From NCBI GenBank assembly GCA_015662065.1, contig DQUX01000189.1, positions 1 to 10,764 on the forward strand: a stretch of 10,764 bases of DNA, written 5' to 3'. The notes under the pieces were generated by a model. The model searched no databases. It saw nothing but the letters and a program-made list of their open reading frames with translations, and had not been told where the DNA came from. Each line of letters opens with the position of its first letter. Position 1 is the stretch's first letter. The DNA is from Anaerolineales bacterium. GTDB lineage: Bacteria; Chloroflexota; Anaerolineae; B4-G1; DUEL01. This document shows positions 1 through 6,436 of the stretch, in pieces. The position numbers were made by a program, and so were the translations under genes.

Positions 1-42
1 ACTGCGCGAGATGAGGATGAATCGAGCTTTCAGAGAATCTAA

Positions 43-50
43 GAGGAGGA
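43..50 (+). promoter_or_regulatory. Ribosome binding site of the permuted binding-protein gene
   Basis: A purine-rich GAGGAGGA lies 4 nt before the ATG at 55. It supports that start, which is also the one that gives a complete lipoprotein signal peptide. The remaining 42 upstream bases show no recognisable promoter, so the promoter is probably outside the window. Confidence 0.8.
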
Positions 51-54
51 GAAA

Positions 55-1752
55 ATGTCTGCCAAGAAGTGGTACCTGGTGGCTGCTGCAGTGGTGCTGG
101 GTGGGCTGCTGATCACCGCCTGCCAGCCTCAGGTGCAAACCGTCGTCGTCACGGCCCCGCCCGAGGAGGTCGTGGTCGAGGTGACCGTCCCGGTCGAGGT
201 GACGCCGGAGGAGGAGGGGCTGGAAGCGCAGTGCACCTACAACGCCTACCGCATGGGCTGGGTGATGGACTACTCCGACGCCAACAACATCGTCAACGAG
301 GTCTTCCACCCGGATTCGCCGTTCCAGTACACTTTCTGGGACGATGAGACCTTCCGCAGCCTGGTGGACCAGGCGCTGGTGGAGACCGATGCGGCGGCCC
401 GTGAGGCGCTGTGGCAGCAGGCGGAGCAGATCCTGGTCACCGACTACGCGGCGGTCATTCCCATCTTCCACTACGACCGCACCGGCCTGGTGAACCCCGA
501 CATCGAGTATGAGTTTCCACCCTTCGGTGCGCCCCACTACATGAAGTGGCGGCTGCCTGAGGGTCGGGACACCCTGCGGGTCCGCCTGGCCACCGAGCCG
601 CCCACGCTGGACGTCAACCTGGCCACCGACACCACCTCCCACGCGATCCTGAACCAGCTGATGGAATCCCTCTACCGCTACACTGGCGACGGCACCATCG
701 AGCCGGCGGGCGCCGAGTCCTACGAGGTCTCCGAGGACGGCACGGTCTACACGGTGTATCTGCGGCAGGACGCCACCTGGTCCGACGGCGAGCCGGTGCT
801 GGCCCAGCACTACGTGGACGGGATTCTGCGCCTCCTGAACCCCGAGACGGCGGCGGAGTACTCCTACGTCATGTGGTACATCTCCGGCGCTGAGGCCTAC
901 AACCTGGGTGAGACCGACGATCCCTCCACCGTGGGCGTCCGCGCGGTGGATGACTACACCCTGGAGTTCACCCTGGATAGCCCCCAGGCCTTCTTCGACA
1001 GCATCCTGGCCTTCTTCACCACCTACCCGATCCGCCTGGACGTCATCGAGGAGTACGGCGACCTGTGGACCGAGCCGGGGAACTTCGTGGGGAACGGCCC
1101 GTACGTGCTGACCGAGTGGGCGCACGAGGACCACGTCACCGTCGAGAAGAACCCCAACTACCACGACGCCGACGCGGTGACCATCGAGCGGGTGGAATAC
1201 CCCATCATCGTCGAGGACTCCACGGCGCTGGCCGCCTACGAGCGGGGCGAGCTGGACACCTCTGGCTACCCCAGCGAGGAGCTGCCGCGCATCCTGGAGG
1301 AGATGCGCGAGCACTTCGTCCGCATACCGCGCCCCGGCACCTACTACGTCGGCCTGAACACCGCCCTGGGCGCGACCCAGAACCTGAACTTCCGCAAGGC
1401 CCTGGCCTCCGCCATCGACAAGCGGGCGATCCTGGACGCGGTGCTCAATATGTCCTGGCGGCTGGATGCCTGCGGCGTGATCCCGCCGGAGATCCCCGGC
1501 TATCAGGGCTGCGGCAACGTCGGCTACCAGTTCGACCTGGAGGCGGCGCAGGGGTACCTGCAGGCGGCTATGGAGGAGATGGGCGTCGAGGAGCCGGGTG
1601 ACATCACCATCCAGCTCTGGTTCAACCGGGGCAACGAGGACGTCATCGAGTCCGTCGAGGAGCAGTGGGAGACCAACCTCGGCATCAAGGTCAACGTGGT
1701 CAACATGGAGTGGGGTGCCTACCTGGAGGTCCTCGACTCCTGCAACGACTAG
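55..1752 (+). CDS. Circularly permuted peptide/nickel-type ABC solute-binding lipoprotein (SBP family 5)
   Basis: This is a lipid-anchored extracellular receptor that should deliver peptides or another family-5 ligand to the permeases encoded next. Seen: a short basic N-terminus, a hydrophobic stretch (7-22) and a lipobox ending in Cys23. A Val/Glu/Pro/Thr-rich linker (about 25-55) follows. Residues 58-168 then match the usual C-terminal part of OppA/DppA proteins: MGWVMDYSDANN, a TDAAAREALW helix, and AAVIPIFHYDR. Residues 171-240 match the usual mature N-terminus (LRVRLATEPPTLDVNLATD, GTVYTVYLRQDATWSDG). The rest follows the family in order: VGNGPY at 345-350, YYVGLNTA at 430-437, FRKALASAIDKRAIL at 446-460, and a final beta-alpha unit ending at 565. 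It stops exactly where the segment found at 58-168 would normally begin. All family parts seem present, in permuted order; 565 aa is a normal total length. Cys473/Cys486 and Cys60/Cys563 could form disulfides. The ligand cannot be told from sequence. Family assignment is very secure; the permutation is read from motif order. Confidence 0.93.
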   Translation: MSAKKWYLVAAAVVLGGLLITACQPQVQTVVVTAPPEEVVVEVTVPVEVTPEEEGLEAQCTYNAYRMGWVMDYSDANNIVNEVFHPDSPFQYTFWDDETFRSLVDQALVETDAAAREALWQQAEQILVTDYAAVIPIFHYDRTGLVNPDIEYEFPPFGAPHYMKWRLPEGRDTLRVRLATEPPTLDVNLATDTTSHAILNQLMESLYRYTGDGTIEPAGAESYEVSEDGTVYTVYLRQDATWSDGEPVLAQHYVDGILRLLNPETAAEYSYVMWYISGAEAYNLGETDDPSTVGVRAVDDYTLEFTLDSPQAFFDSILAFFTTYPIRLDVIEEYGDLWTEPGNFVGNGPYVLTEWAHEDHVTVEKNPNYHDADAVTIERVEYPIIVEDSTALAAYERGELDTSGYPSEELPRILEEMREHFVRIPRPGTYYVGLNTALGATQNLNFRKALASAIDKRAILDAVLNMSWRLDACGVIPPEIPGYQGCGNVGYQFDLEAAQGYLQAAMEEMGVEEPGDITIQLWFNRGNEDVIESVEEQWETNLGIKVNVVNMEWGAYLEVLDSCND

Positions 1753-1769
1753 CTTCCGGGCTAACCGGG

Positions 1770-1800
1770 CTCTGGGGGCTCCCGCGAGGGGCCCCCAGAG
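1770..1800 (+). promoter_or_regulatory. Stem-loop between binding-protein and permease genes
   Basis: A 13-bp stem with one G-U pair (CTCTGGGGGCTCC paired with GGGGCCCCCAGAG) closes a 5-nt CGCGA loop, 17 nt after the binding-protein stop codon. No T-run follows, so it is not a classical intrinsic terminator. In this position it would fit an mRNA 3'-end stabiliser or partial attenuator that raises the binding-protein to permease ratio (inference). Confidence 0.6.
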
Positions 1801-1967
1801 TCCCTCCCCGGATGGGAGAGCTGCCCACGAATGTGGCCACGAGTGCGTGAATCGCGGGGCCGGAACCCCCGAGGATTGTGGACCTGGGGGTCTTGCCCCC
1901 CCGGTTCGCGGATTGGTGGCCGGATTTGTGGTCGGTTCTGAAAAAGAATCCTGAGGAGAGTTGAGAG
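1801..1967 (+). repeat. Gap with degenerate short repeats before oppB-like gene
   Basis: No gene is seen here. The stretch holds CACGAAT at 1826, CACGAGT at 1838 and CGTGAAT at 1846. It also holds three GGATT-containing units: GGATTGTGGAC (1873), GGATTGGTGGCC (1910) and GGATTTGTGGTC (1922), the last two directly adjacent. The CACGAAT motif recurs at 4394-4427, suggesting a family of dispersed intergenic repeats. GAGGAG at 1953-1958 is the ribosome binding site of the next gene. No convincing promoter was found, which favours co-transcription with the binding-protein gene. Confidence 0.45.
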
Positions 1968-3101
1968 ATGCAGCGGTTTATTCTACGACGAGTCTTGTGG
2001 AACATCCCGGTGTTGATCCTGATCACTGTCGTCACCTTCGGGATGATGCAGATCGTGCCGGGCGGGCCCTTCACGGCGGGCAGCTCCGGGCGACCGGTCC
2101 CGCCGGAGATCCGGGCCAATATGATGGCCAAATATGGGCTGGATAAGCCGGTCTGGCAGCAATACCTGAATTATATGCGCCGGCTGCTTTTCCACTTCGA
2201 CTTCGGTCCCTCCCTGCGGCGGCCCGGCCGGACGGTCAACCAGATGTTGTTCGGCGGCAACTACCTGGTGGATGTGCTCCGGGAGCGGCTGCGGCTCACC
2301 TTCGGCACGGCGGCCAGTTCGATGACTTTCGCCGATCCCCCGCGCCTTACGGACTCCTCCGCGCTGGTAGTGAAGACCAACGGGGAGGTAGTGGGGTACA
2401 TTGCCATCTCCTGGCACGACCGGTTGGAGGCGGTGAAACGCTTCGTGACGCTGGCACCGGTGATGGTGTCGGCCCAGGTAGGGTTGGTCTCCGTCGCTCT
2501 CGCTCTCATCGTCGGCATCCCTCTAGGCATCGTCTCCGCCCTGAAACAGAACTCCCTGATCGACTACATCGCTATGTTCATCTCAATGCTGGGGGTCTCG
2601 ATTCCCAACTTCATCCTGGGCATCGGGCTGATCCTGGTCTTCGCCTTGAGCCTGGAGTGGTTGCCCACCTATGGCTGGGGGGAGAGCTGGAAGCAGGTGA
2701 TCATGCCGGCCATCACCCTGGGCACCGCCGGTATGGCCTTCATCGCTCGATTGACGCGGGCCAGCATGCTGGAGGTCATCCGAGCCGACTACATCCGCAC
2801 CGCCCGGGCCAAGGGGCTATCGGAACGGGTGGTCGTCCTGCGGCACGCCTTGAAGAACTCCCTGATCCCCGTCACCACCGTGTTGGGGCCGATGATGGCT
2901 GCCTGGCTCACCGGTTCCTTCCTGGTAGAGTGGGTCTTCTCCATCGGTGGGATCGGCAAGTTCTTCGTCAGCGCCGTCACCGACCGGGATTACACCCTGA
3001 TCATGGGCACGATCCTGATCTACTCGGTGGCCCTGGTGCTGTTCAACCTGATCGTGGATATCGCTTACGGCTTCATTGACCCGCGCATCCGGTTTGATTA
3101 G
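1968..3101 (+). CDS. OppB/DppB-type ABC transporter permease with an outer-side insertion
   Basis: This is one of two membrane channel subunits of the peptide/nickel-type importer. Seen: an N-terminal RRVLWNIPVL start and first membrane helix (about 9-30), then the usual outer loop with YGLDKPVWQQY (56-66). Further helices lie at about 166-190, 199-227, 243-262, 300-320 and 343-370. The cytoplasmic ATPase-coupling (EAA-type) loop is around 272-302, with ADYIRTARAKGL and LRHALKNSLIPV. It ends with the family-typical DPRIRFD. The protein is 377 aa, whereas OppB proteins are usually about 305-340. The excess is a segment at about 109-167, between LRER and the second helix. It contains VVKTNGEVVGYIAISWHD and has no family counterpart I know. 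Because it precedes helix 2 it should face the outside, where the binding protein docks. ATG at 1968 has GAGGAG 9 nt upstream. The gene lies 215 bp after the binding-protein gene and 30 bp before the second permease gene. Confidence 0.93.
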   Translation: MQRFILRRVLWNIPVLILITVVTFGMMQIVPGGPFTAGSSGRPVPPEIRANMMAKYGLDKPVWQQYLNYMRRLLFHFDFGPSLRRPGRTVNQMLFGGNYLVDVLRERLRLTFGTAASSMTFADPPRLTDSSALVVKTNGEVVGYIAISWHDRLEAVKRFVTLAPVMVSAQVGLVSVALALIVGIPLGIVSALKQNSLIDYIAMFISMLGVSIPNFILGIGLILVFALSLEWLPTYGWGESWKQVIMPAITLGTAGMAFIARLTRASMLEVIRADYIRTARAKGLSERVVVLRHALKNSLIPVTTVLGPMMAAWLTGSFLVEWVFSIGGIGKFFVSAVTDRDYTLIMGTILIYSVALVLFNLIVDIAYGFIDPRIRFD

Positions 3102-3131
3102 GCGGGGCGCGGACGGGGAAGTAAGGAGTGG

Positions 3132-4133
3132 ATGATGGATATAAGTGCTTCGGAACGACGCCGACGGGAGGAGGAAGCCCACTTCGCCGAGCGGGGCGTG
3201 AGCCTCTGGCAGGATGCCTGGCATAGGTTGCTGCGCAACCACATGGCGGTGGCAGGGCTGGCCTTCGTGGGGCTCCTGGTCTTCTGCTTTATCACCGCCG
3301 ATTTCGTGCCCCCCTACAGCTACCGGGAGGCCGACTACGAGAACACCCGCATCGGCCCTCGCTGGCCGGATCACATCTTCGGCACCGATAAGCTGGGGCG
3401 GGATGTCTTCAGCCGGGTGTGGTGGGGCACGCGGGTCTCCCTGACCGTCGCCGTCATCGGCTCGCTGACCTCGCTGATCATCGGCATCACCTACGGGGCG
3501 ATCTCCGGCTATCTGGGTGGCCGGATAGATAACCTGATGATGCGCTTTGTGGATGTGATGTATGGGTTTCCTACTCTGCTGTTTATCATCCTTATTATGG
3601 TGGTCTTGCCCTCGGAGAGCGCCATCCAGGGCATGGTCAACATCTTCATCGCCATCGGTGTGGTGGGATGGATGGGGATGGCCCGTCTCATCCGAGGCCA
3701 GTTCCTCTCCCTGCGGGAGAAGGAGTTCGTCCTGGCGGCGCGGATGGTGGGGGCCGGCAGCGGGCGGATCATCTCCCGTCACCTTCTGCCCAACAGCCTG
3801 GGCCCGGCCATCGTGTCGCTGACGCTGGGCATCCCCGGCCTTATCCTCACCGAGGCGACTCTCAGCTTCATCGGCCTGGGGGTTCCGCCCCCCTACCCCA
3901 GTTGGGGTCAGATGGTCTCTGAGGGCTGGCGCGGCCTGCGGGCCACCCCCCACCTGACCATCTTCCCGGGACTGGCCATTACTCTCACGATGCTGGCCTT
4001 CAACTTCCTGGGGGATGGGCTGCGGGATGCGTTGGACCCGACGATGCGAGGCACCGCGCTGGTTGCCGCAGCGCGGCGGAAGAAGCGACGGGCGAGGAGG
4101 GCGGCGCGCAAAGCAGCTGCCAAGGTCACCTAG
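3132..4133 (+). CDS. OppC/DppC-type ABC transporter permease with basic C-terminal tail
   Basis: This is the second membrane subunit of the same importer, pairing with the OppB-type protein. Seen: a cytoplasmic N-terminus with the family RLLRNHMAVAG motif (32-42) leading into helix 1, then the OppC signature HIFGTDKLGRDVFSR (81-95). Helices lie at about 103-125, 145-160, 168-185, 225-240 and 277-295. The EAA-type coupling loop is around 197-221 (EKEFVLAARMVGAGSGRI). SFIGLGVPPPYPSWG (245-259) and DGLRDALDP (295-303) are both family hallmarks. The natural end of the family is near 305; about 25 more residues follow, ending in a very basic tail with KKRRARRAARKAAAK. Start: two ATGs lie in tandem at 3132 and 3135. 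The AAGGAG at 3123-3128 is only 3 nt from the first and 6 nt from the second, so translation may start at 3135. No ATPase gene follows on this strand. Confidence 0.94.
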   Translation: MMDISASERRRREEEAHFAERGVSLWQDAWHRLLRNHMAVAGLAFVGLLVFCFITADFVPPYSYREADYENTRIGPRWPDHIFGTDKLGRDVFSRVWWGTRVSLTVAVIGSLTSLIIGITYGAISGYLGGRIDNLMMRFVDVMYGFPTLLFIILIMVVLPSESAIQGMVNIFIAIGVVGWMGMARLIRGQFLSLREKEFVLAARMVGAGSGRIISRHLLPNSLGPAIVSLTLGIPGLILTEATLSFIGLGVPPPYPSWGQMVSEGWRGLRATPHLTIFPGLAITLTMLAFNFLGDGLRDALDPTMRGTALVAAARRKKRRARRAARKAAAKVT

Positions 4134-4181
4134 TACTTCACCAACGTGAATTTGAATGGACGGGCCTCTCCTGCCCGGTGA

Positions 4182-4214
4182 CCGGTAGGGCGCAGCACCG
4201 CTGCGCCCTACTGG
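4182..4214 (+). repeat. Palindromic hairpin element after the oppC-like gene
   Basis: A 14-bp stem with one G-T pair (CCGGTAGGGCGCAG with CTGCGCCCTACTGG) encloses a CACCG loop, 48 nt after the permease stop codon. The inner GTAGGGCGCAG arms are perfect. It could act as a transcript end or mRNA 3' stabiliser; with no T-run it is not a classical terminator. Its form suggests a REP-like dispersed palindrome, which cannot be confirmed from one copy. Confidence 0.55.
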
Positions 4215-4264
4215 CCGCAGGCCACAAGCGGCAAAGCCGTCCTTCGGCGGCCCCCTCCCCTTTG

Positions 4265-4325
4265 TACGGGCAGGAGAAGCCCGCGAAGGCGGGCTTGGCT
4301 ACCCGTAGCCGCGGCTTTCAGCCGC
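4265..4325 (+). repeat. Nested and tandem hairpins in the gap
   Basis: TACGGG (4265-4270) pairs with CCCGTA (4302-4307) and encloses a perfect 8-bp hairpin, AAGCCCGC-GAAG-GCGGGCTT (4277-4296). Directly after it comes GCGGCT-TTC-AGCCGC (4311-4325). With 4182-4214, most of the first 190 bp of this 329-bp gap is inverted repeats. No open frame of interest lies here. It is probably a cluster of dispersed palindromic elements; a structured RNA is a less likely alternative. Confidence 0.45.
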
Positions 4326-4393
4326 CAGGCGGAGAGGGTCCAACCGATCACAACCGCCTTGGTAAGGTATAAGAGCACATCTGGAAATTCCAT

Positions 4394-4427
4394 CACGAAT
4401 GGCACGAATGGGGCAAACCCCACGAAT
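4394..4427 (+). repeat. CACGAAT repeats with 9-nt spacing
   Basis: CACGAAT occurs at 4394, 4403 and 4421, offsets of 9 and 18, so the copies sit on a 9-nt period with one diverged unit between the second and third. The same heptamer and variants occur at 1826-1852. It lies just upstream of the glycosyltransferase promoter and slightly overlaps its weak -35 area. Confidence 0.5.
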
Positions 4428-4455
4428 TTGCTCCGTCCCGCAGCGGTGGTATACT
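4428..4455 (+). promoter_or_regulatory. Extended -10 promoter of the glycosyltransferase gene (leaderless)
   Basis: TGG-TATACT (4447-4455) is a good extended -10 element. A weak -35 (TTGCTC, 4428-4433) lies 16 bp upstream. Transcription would start about 7 nt after the -10, at 4462-4463, which is the ATG itself. The seven bases before the ATG (TCCCTCC, with CG) are pyrimidine-rich and cannot be a Shine-Dalgarno site. A leaderless mRNA is therefore likely. Confidence 0.55.
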
Positions 4456-4462
4456 CCCTCCG

Positions 4463-6424
4463 ATGGAGTCCCGATCGCGTCCAGGCAGACCCAGATGGCT
4501 CCCGCCGCTCCTGCTGCTGGCGGTCACGCTCCCCCTCTACTTGGCCTTCCGCAGCATCTCCCTGGACGACTTCGACGCCTACAGCTTCGCCCTGGCGCTG
4601 GAGCACTTCAACCTAGACCTGCAGCAGCCCCAGCCCCCGGGCTTCCCCGTCTATGTCTTCCTGGGGCGGATTCTCTTGCCCCTCGCTGGCGGTCCGAGGG
4701 CCGCGCTAACGCTCTTGAGCGGCCTCAGCGGCGCGGCCATCGCTCTGGTCGTCTACGGGCTGGGGCGGGCCGCCGACCCCCGGCGGTCGCTCACCGGGGT
4801 TGGCGGCGCGTTGCTGGTCGCCCTCTCGCCGATGGGGTGGCTCGCGGCGGAGAAGGCCCTCAGCGATGCGCCGGGGCTGGCGCTGACCCTGCTGGCCCTC
4901 TGGCTCCTCTGGCGGGGGCGGGGCGACCTGGGCCGGCTGGGGTTGGGCAGCCTCGTCGCCGGCCTCAGCCTGGGGCTGCGCCCTCAGAACGGCCTCCCGG
5001 TCCTGCTCCTCCTGGTCGGGTTGACCATTCGTCATCTGGCGCGTCGCCGCTCCCTCCTTCCCCTCGCCTGGGGTGCTCTGCCGTTCCTGCTGGGAGCGCT
5101 GGCGTGGCTCGTACCCACGCTACAGGCGGTGGGGGGGCTCCCCGCCTATCTGGCCCACCTCGCCGCCCACTCTGCCCACGTCCGCCAGGCCGACTCGCTG
5201 CTGGCGACGGGACTCCCTCTGCCCGCCGCCCTCCGCGCCCGGGCCCTGGCCTTCGCCGACACCCTCCTTCTCCACACCGTCGGCGTGGATCTCTCGGGCG
5301 GGTGGGGATGGGCGGAGGGTATCCGGGGCCTGGCCCTGGCGCTGGTGGTGGTGCCGGGGCTGGTCCGGGCCGGCTGGCGTCGGTGGGAGACGGGGCTGCT
5401 GGCCGTATGGCTGGCGTTGGCTGCCGGGCAAGTCTTCCTCCTGGAGACGTTGGACCGCCCCCGGCTGATGCTGCCGCTGCTGCCGCCGCTGGCGCTCCTG
5501 GTCGCCCGGGGATGGGCCCGGATGCGCCGCCCTCGTTTCCTAGCCCCCGCCGCGCTGGTCGGTGCGGCGTTCGCCCTCCTTACTCAGGGGGTCCCGCTGG
5601 CCGCCCAACTGGCCTCCGTGCCGGCCCCGCCTGCCCAGGCCGCCGCCTATATCGCCGCCCACTATCCCCCTGGTGAGACAGTGGTGGCGGCGGCCGGCTC
5701 CTTCCGCGCCGCCCAGGTGGAGCTGCCCGCCTACCGGCTGCTCTACCTCTACACCTTCGATCCCGCCGCCGCCCGCGTGGCCACGGAGGCGATCCCCTAT
5801 ATCGCCGTCCTCGACCGGGATCAGTTCCCCGAGGAGGCGATGGCCGTCCTGAGCGACGACGGCCGGTACGTGCCGCTGGAGGATCGCACCTTCGGTCGTG
5901 ACCCCCGAGTCCATACCCAGCATGACCGGGTCCGCCTGCAGGTGCTGACCCCCGCCGACCGGCTCCCGCCCCAGGCGCTGGCCCTCCCGCCGGGGGGCTG
6001 CGTGGACGTTGGCGGGCCGGAGGACGGGCGGTATCTGGATCGGGGCTGGTATCGGCCGGAGGAGATCGGTGGGGTGGGAGGACGGTGGGCCGGAAGCGGT
6101 CTCACCGCCACCGTCCGGCTCTACCTGGAGCCCGGGCGGGTCTACCGGATTCGTCTGCGCGCGCTGGCCTATCCCGCCGGTCAGCAGGTGGCCGTCCGCA
6201 TCAATCGCTGGGAGGTGGCCCGCTTATCGCTGGCCCAGGAGTGGGCCGAGTACACCGTCTCCCTCCCCGCCTCCCACGTCTCCCCGGGGGAGGTCACTCT
6301 GGTCGAGTTGGTCCACGCCCGCCAGGCGACTCCCTTCGCCGAGACTGGCGGGGCCAGTTCCGACCGCCGCCCGCTGACCGCGGCCTACGACTGGATCTGC
6401 GTGGCTGTTGACAGCCAGCCCTAG
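4463..6424 (+). CDS. GT-C fold membrane glycosyltransferase with C-terminal beta-rich domain
   Basis: This is a probable polyprenyl-phosphate-sugar-dependent glycosyltransferase of the integral-membrane GT-C superfamily (PMT/ArnT-like), acting at the outer face of the membrane; its acceptor is unknown. Seen: a basic N-terminus, helix 1 (about 13-28), then the first outer loop with the acidic pair Asp35-Asp36 in SLDDFDAYSFALAL, where GT-C enzymes carry their catalytic acid. PQPPGFPVYVFLGR (56-69) resembles the PHPPGYPLY motif of bacterial relatives. About ten further hydrophobic segments run to about 380, including 76-100, 112-128, 137-150, 161-190, 196-218, 287-303, 311-327 and 335-350. From about 390 the chain is soluble: an alpha/beta stretch to 500, then a beta-rich domain (520-650) with GWYRPE and RW at 541-542 that looks like a carbohydrate-binding-type sandwich. 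The 653-aa length is normal for such two-part proteins. The start follows from the promoter placement. It stands alone on its strand between two gaps. The superfamily call is firm; the substrate is not predictable. Confidence 0.82.
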   Translation: MESRSRPGRPRWLPPLLLLAVTLPLYLAFRSISLDDFDAYSFALALEHFNLDLQQPQPPGFPVYVFLGRILLPLAGGPRAALTLLSGLSGAAIALVVYGLGRAADPRRSLTGVGGALLVALSPMGWLAAEKALSDAPGLALTLLALWLLWRGRGDLGRLGLGSLVAGLSLGLRPQNGLPVLLLLVGLTIRHLARRRSLLPLAWGALPFLLGALAWLVPTLQAVGGLPAYLAHLAAHSAHVRQADSLLATGLPLPAALRARALAFADTLLLHTVGVDLSGGWGWAEGIRGLALALVVVPGLVRAGWRRWETGLLAVWLALAAGQVFLLETLDRPRLMLPLLPPLALLVARGWARMRRPRFLAPAALVGAAFALLTQGVPLAAQLASVPAPPAQAAAYIAAHYPPGETVVAAAGSFRAAQVELPAYRLLYLYTFDPAAARVATEAIPYIAVLDRDQFPEEAMAVLSDDGRYVPLEDRTFGRDPRVHTQHDRVRLQVLTPADRLPPQALALPPGGCVDVGGPEDGRYLDRGWYRPEEIGGVGGRWAGSGLTATVRLYLEPGRVYRIRLRALAYPAGQQVAVRINRWEVARLSLAQEWAEYTVSLPASHVSPGEVTLVELVHARQATPFAETGGASSDRRPLTAAYDWICVAVDSQP

Positions 6425-6436
6425 CCGGGTTACAAT
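6408..6436 (+). promoter_or_regulatory. Sigma70-type promoter inside the glycosyltransferase 3' end
   Basis: A perfect -35 TTGACA (6408-6413) and a -10 TACAAT (6431-6436) are separated by exactly 17 bp. The -35 lies in the last codons of the glycosyltransferase gene and the -10 is just past its stop codon. The expected start of transcription is about 6443, giving a leader of about 340 nt before the gene at 6785. Confidence 0.75.

Noticed and set aside
1753..1967. Remnant of the original C-terminal coding segment after the permuted receptor gene
   Set aside because: I found no second copy of the GWxxDYxDxxN or IPIFHY coding region in this gap or elsewhere in the window.
2817..3953. Antisense open frame of 378 codons across both permease genes
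   Set aside because: Low-complexity Gly/His/Asp/Pro-rich product lying opposite two clear permeases; a typical high-GC shadow frame.
4399..5676. Open frame of 425 codons overlapping the glycosyltransferase in another frame
   Set aside because: Product is almost only Ala/Gly/Pro/Arg, with no domain; the GT-C frame has real membrane helices and motifs.
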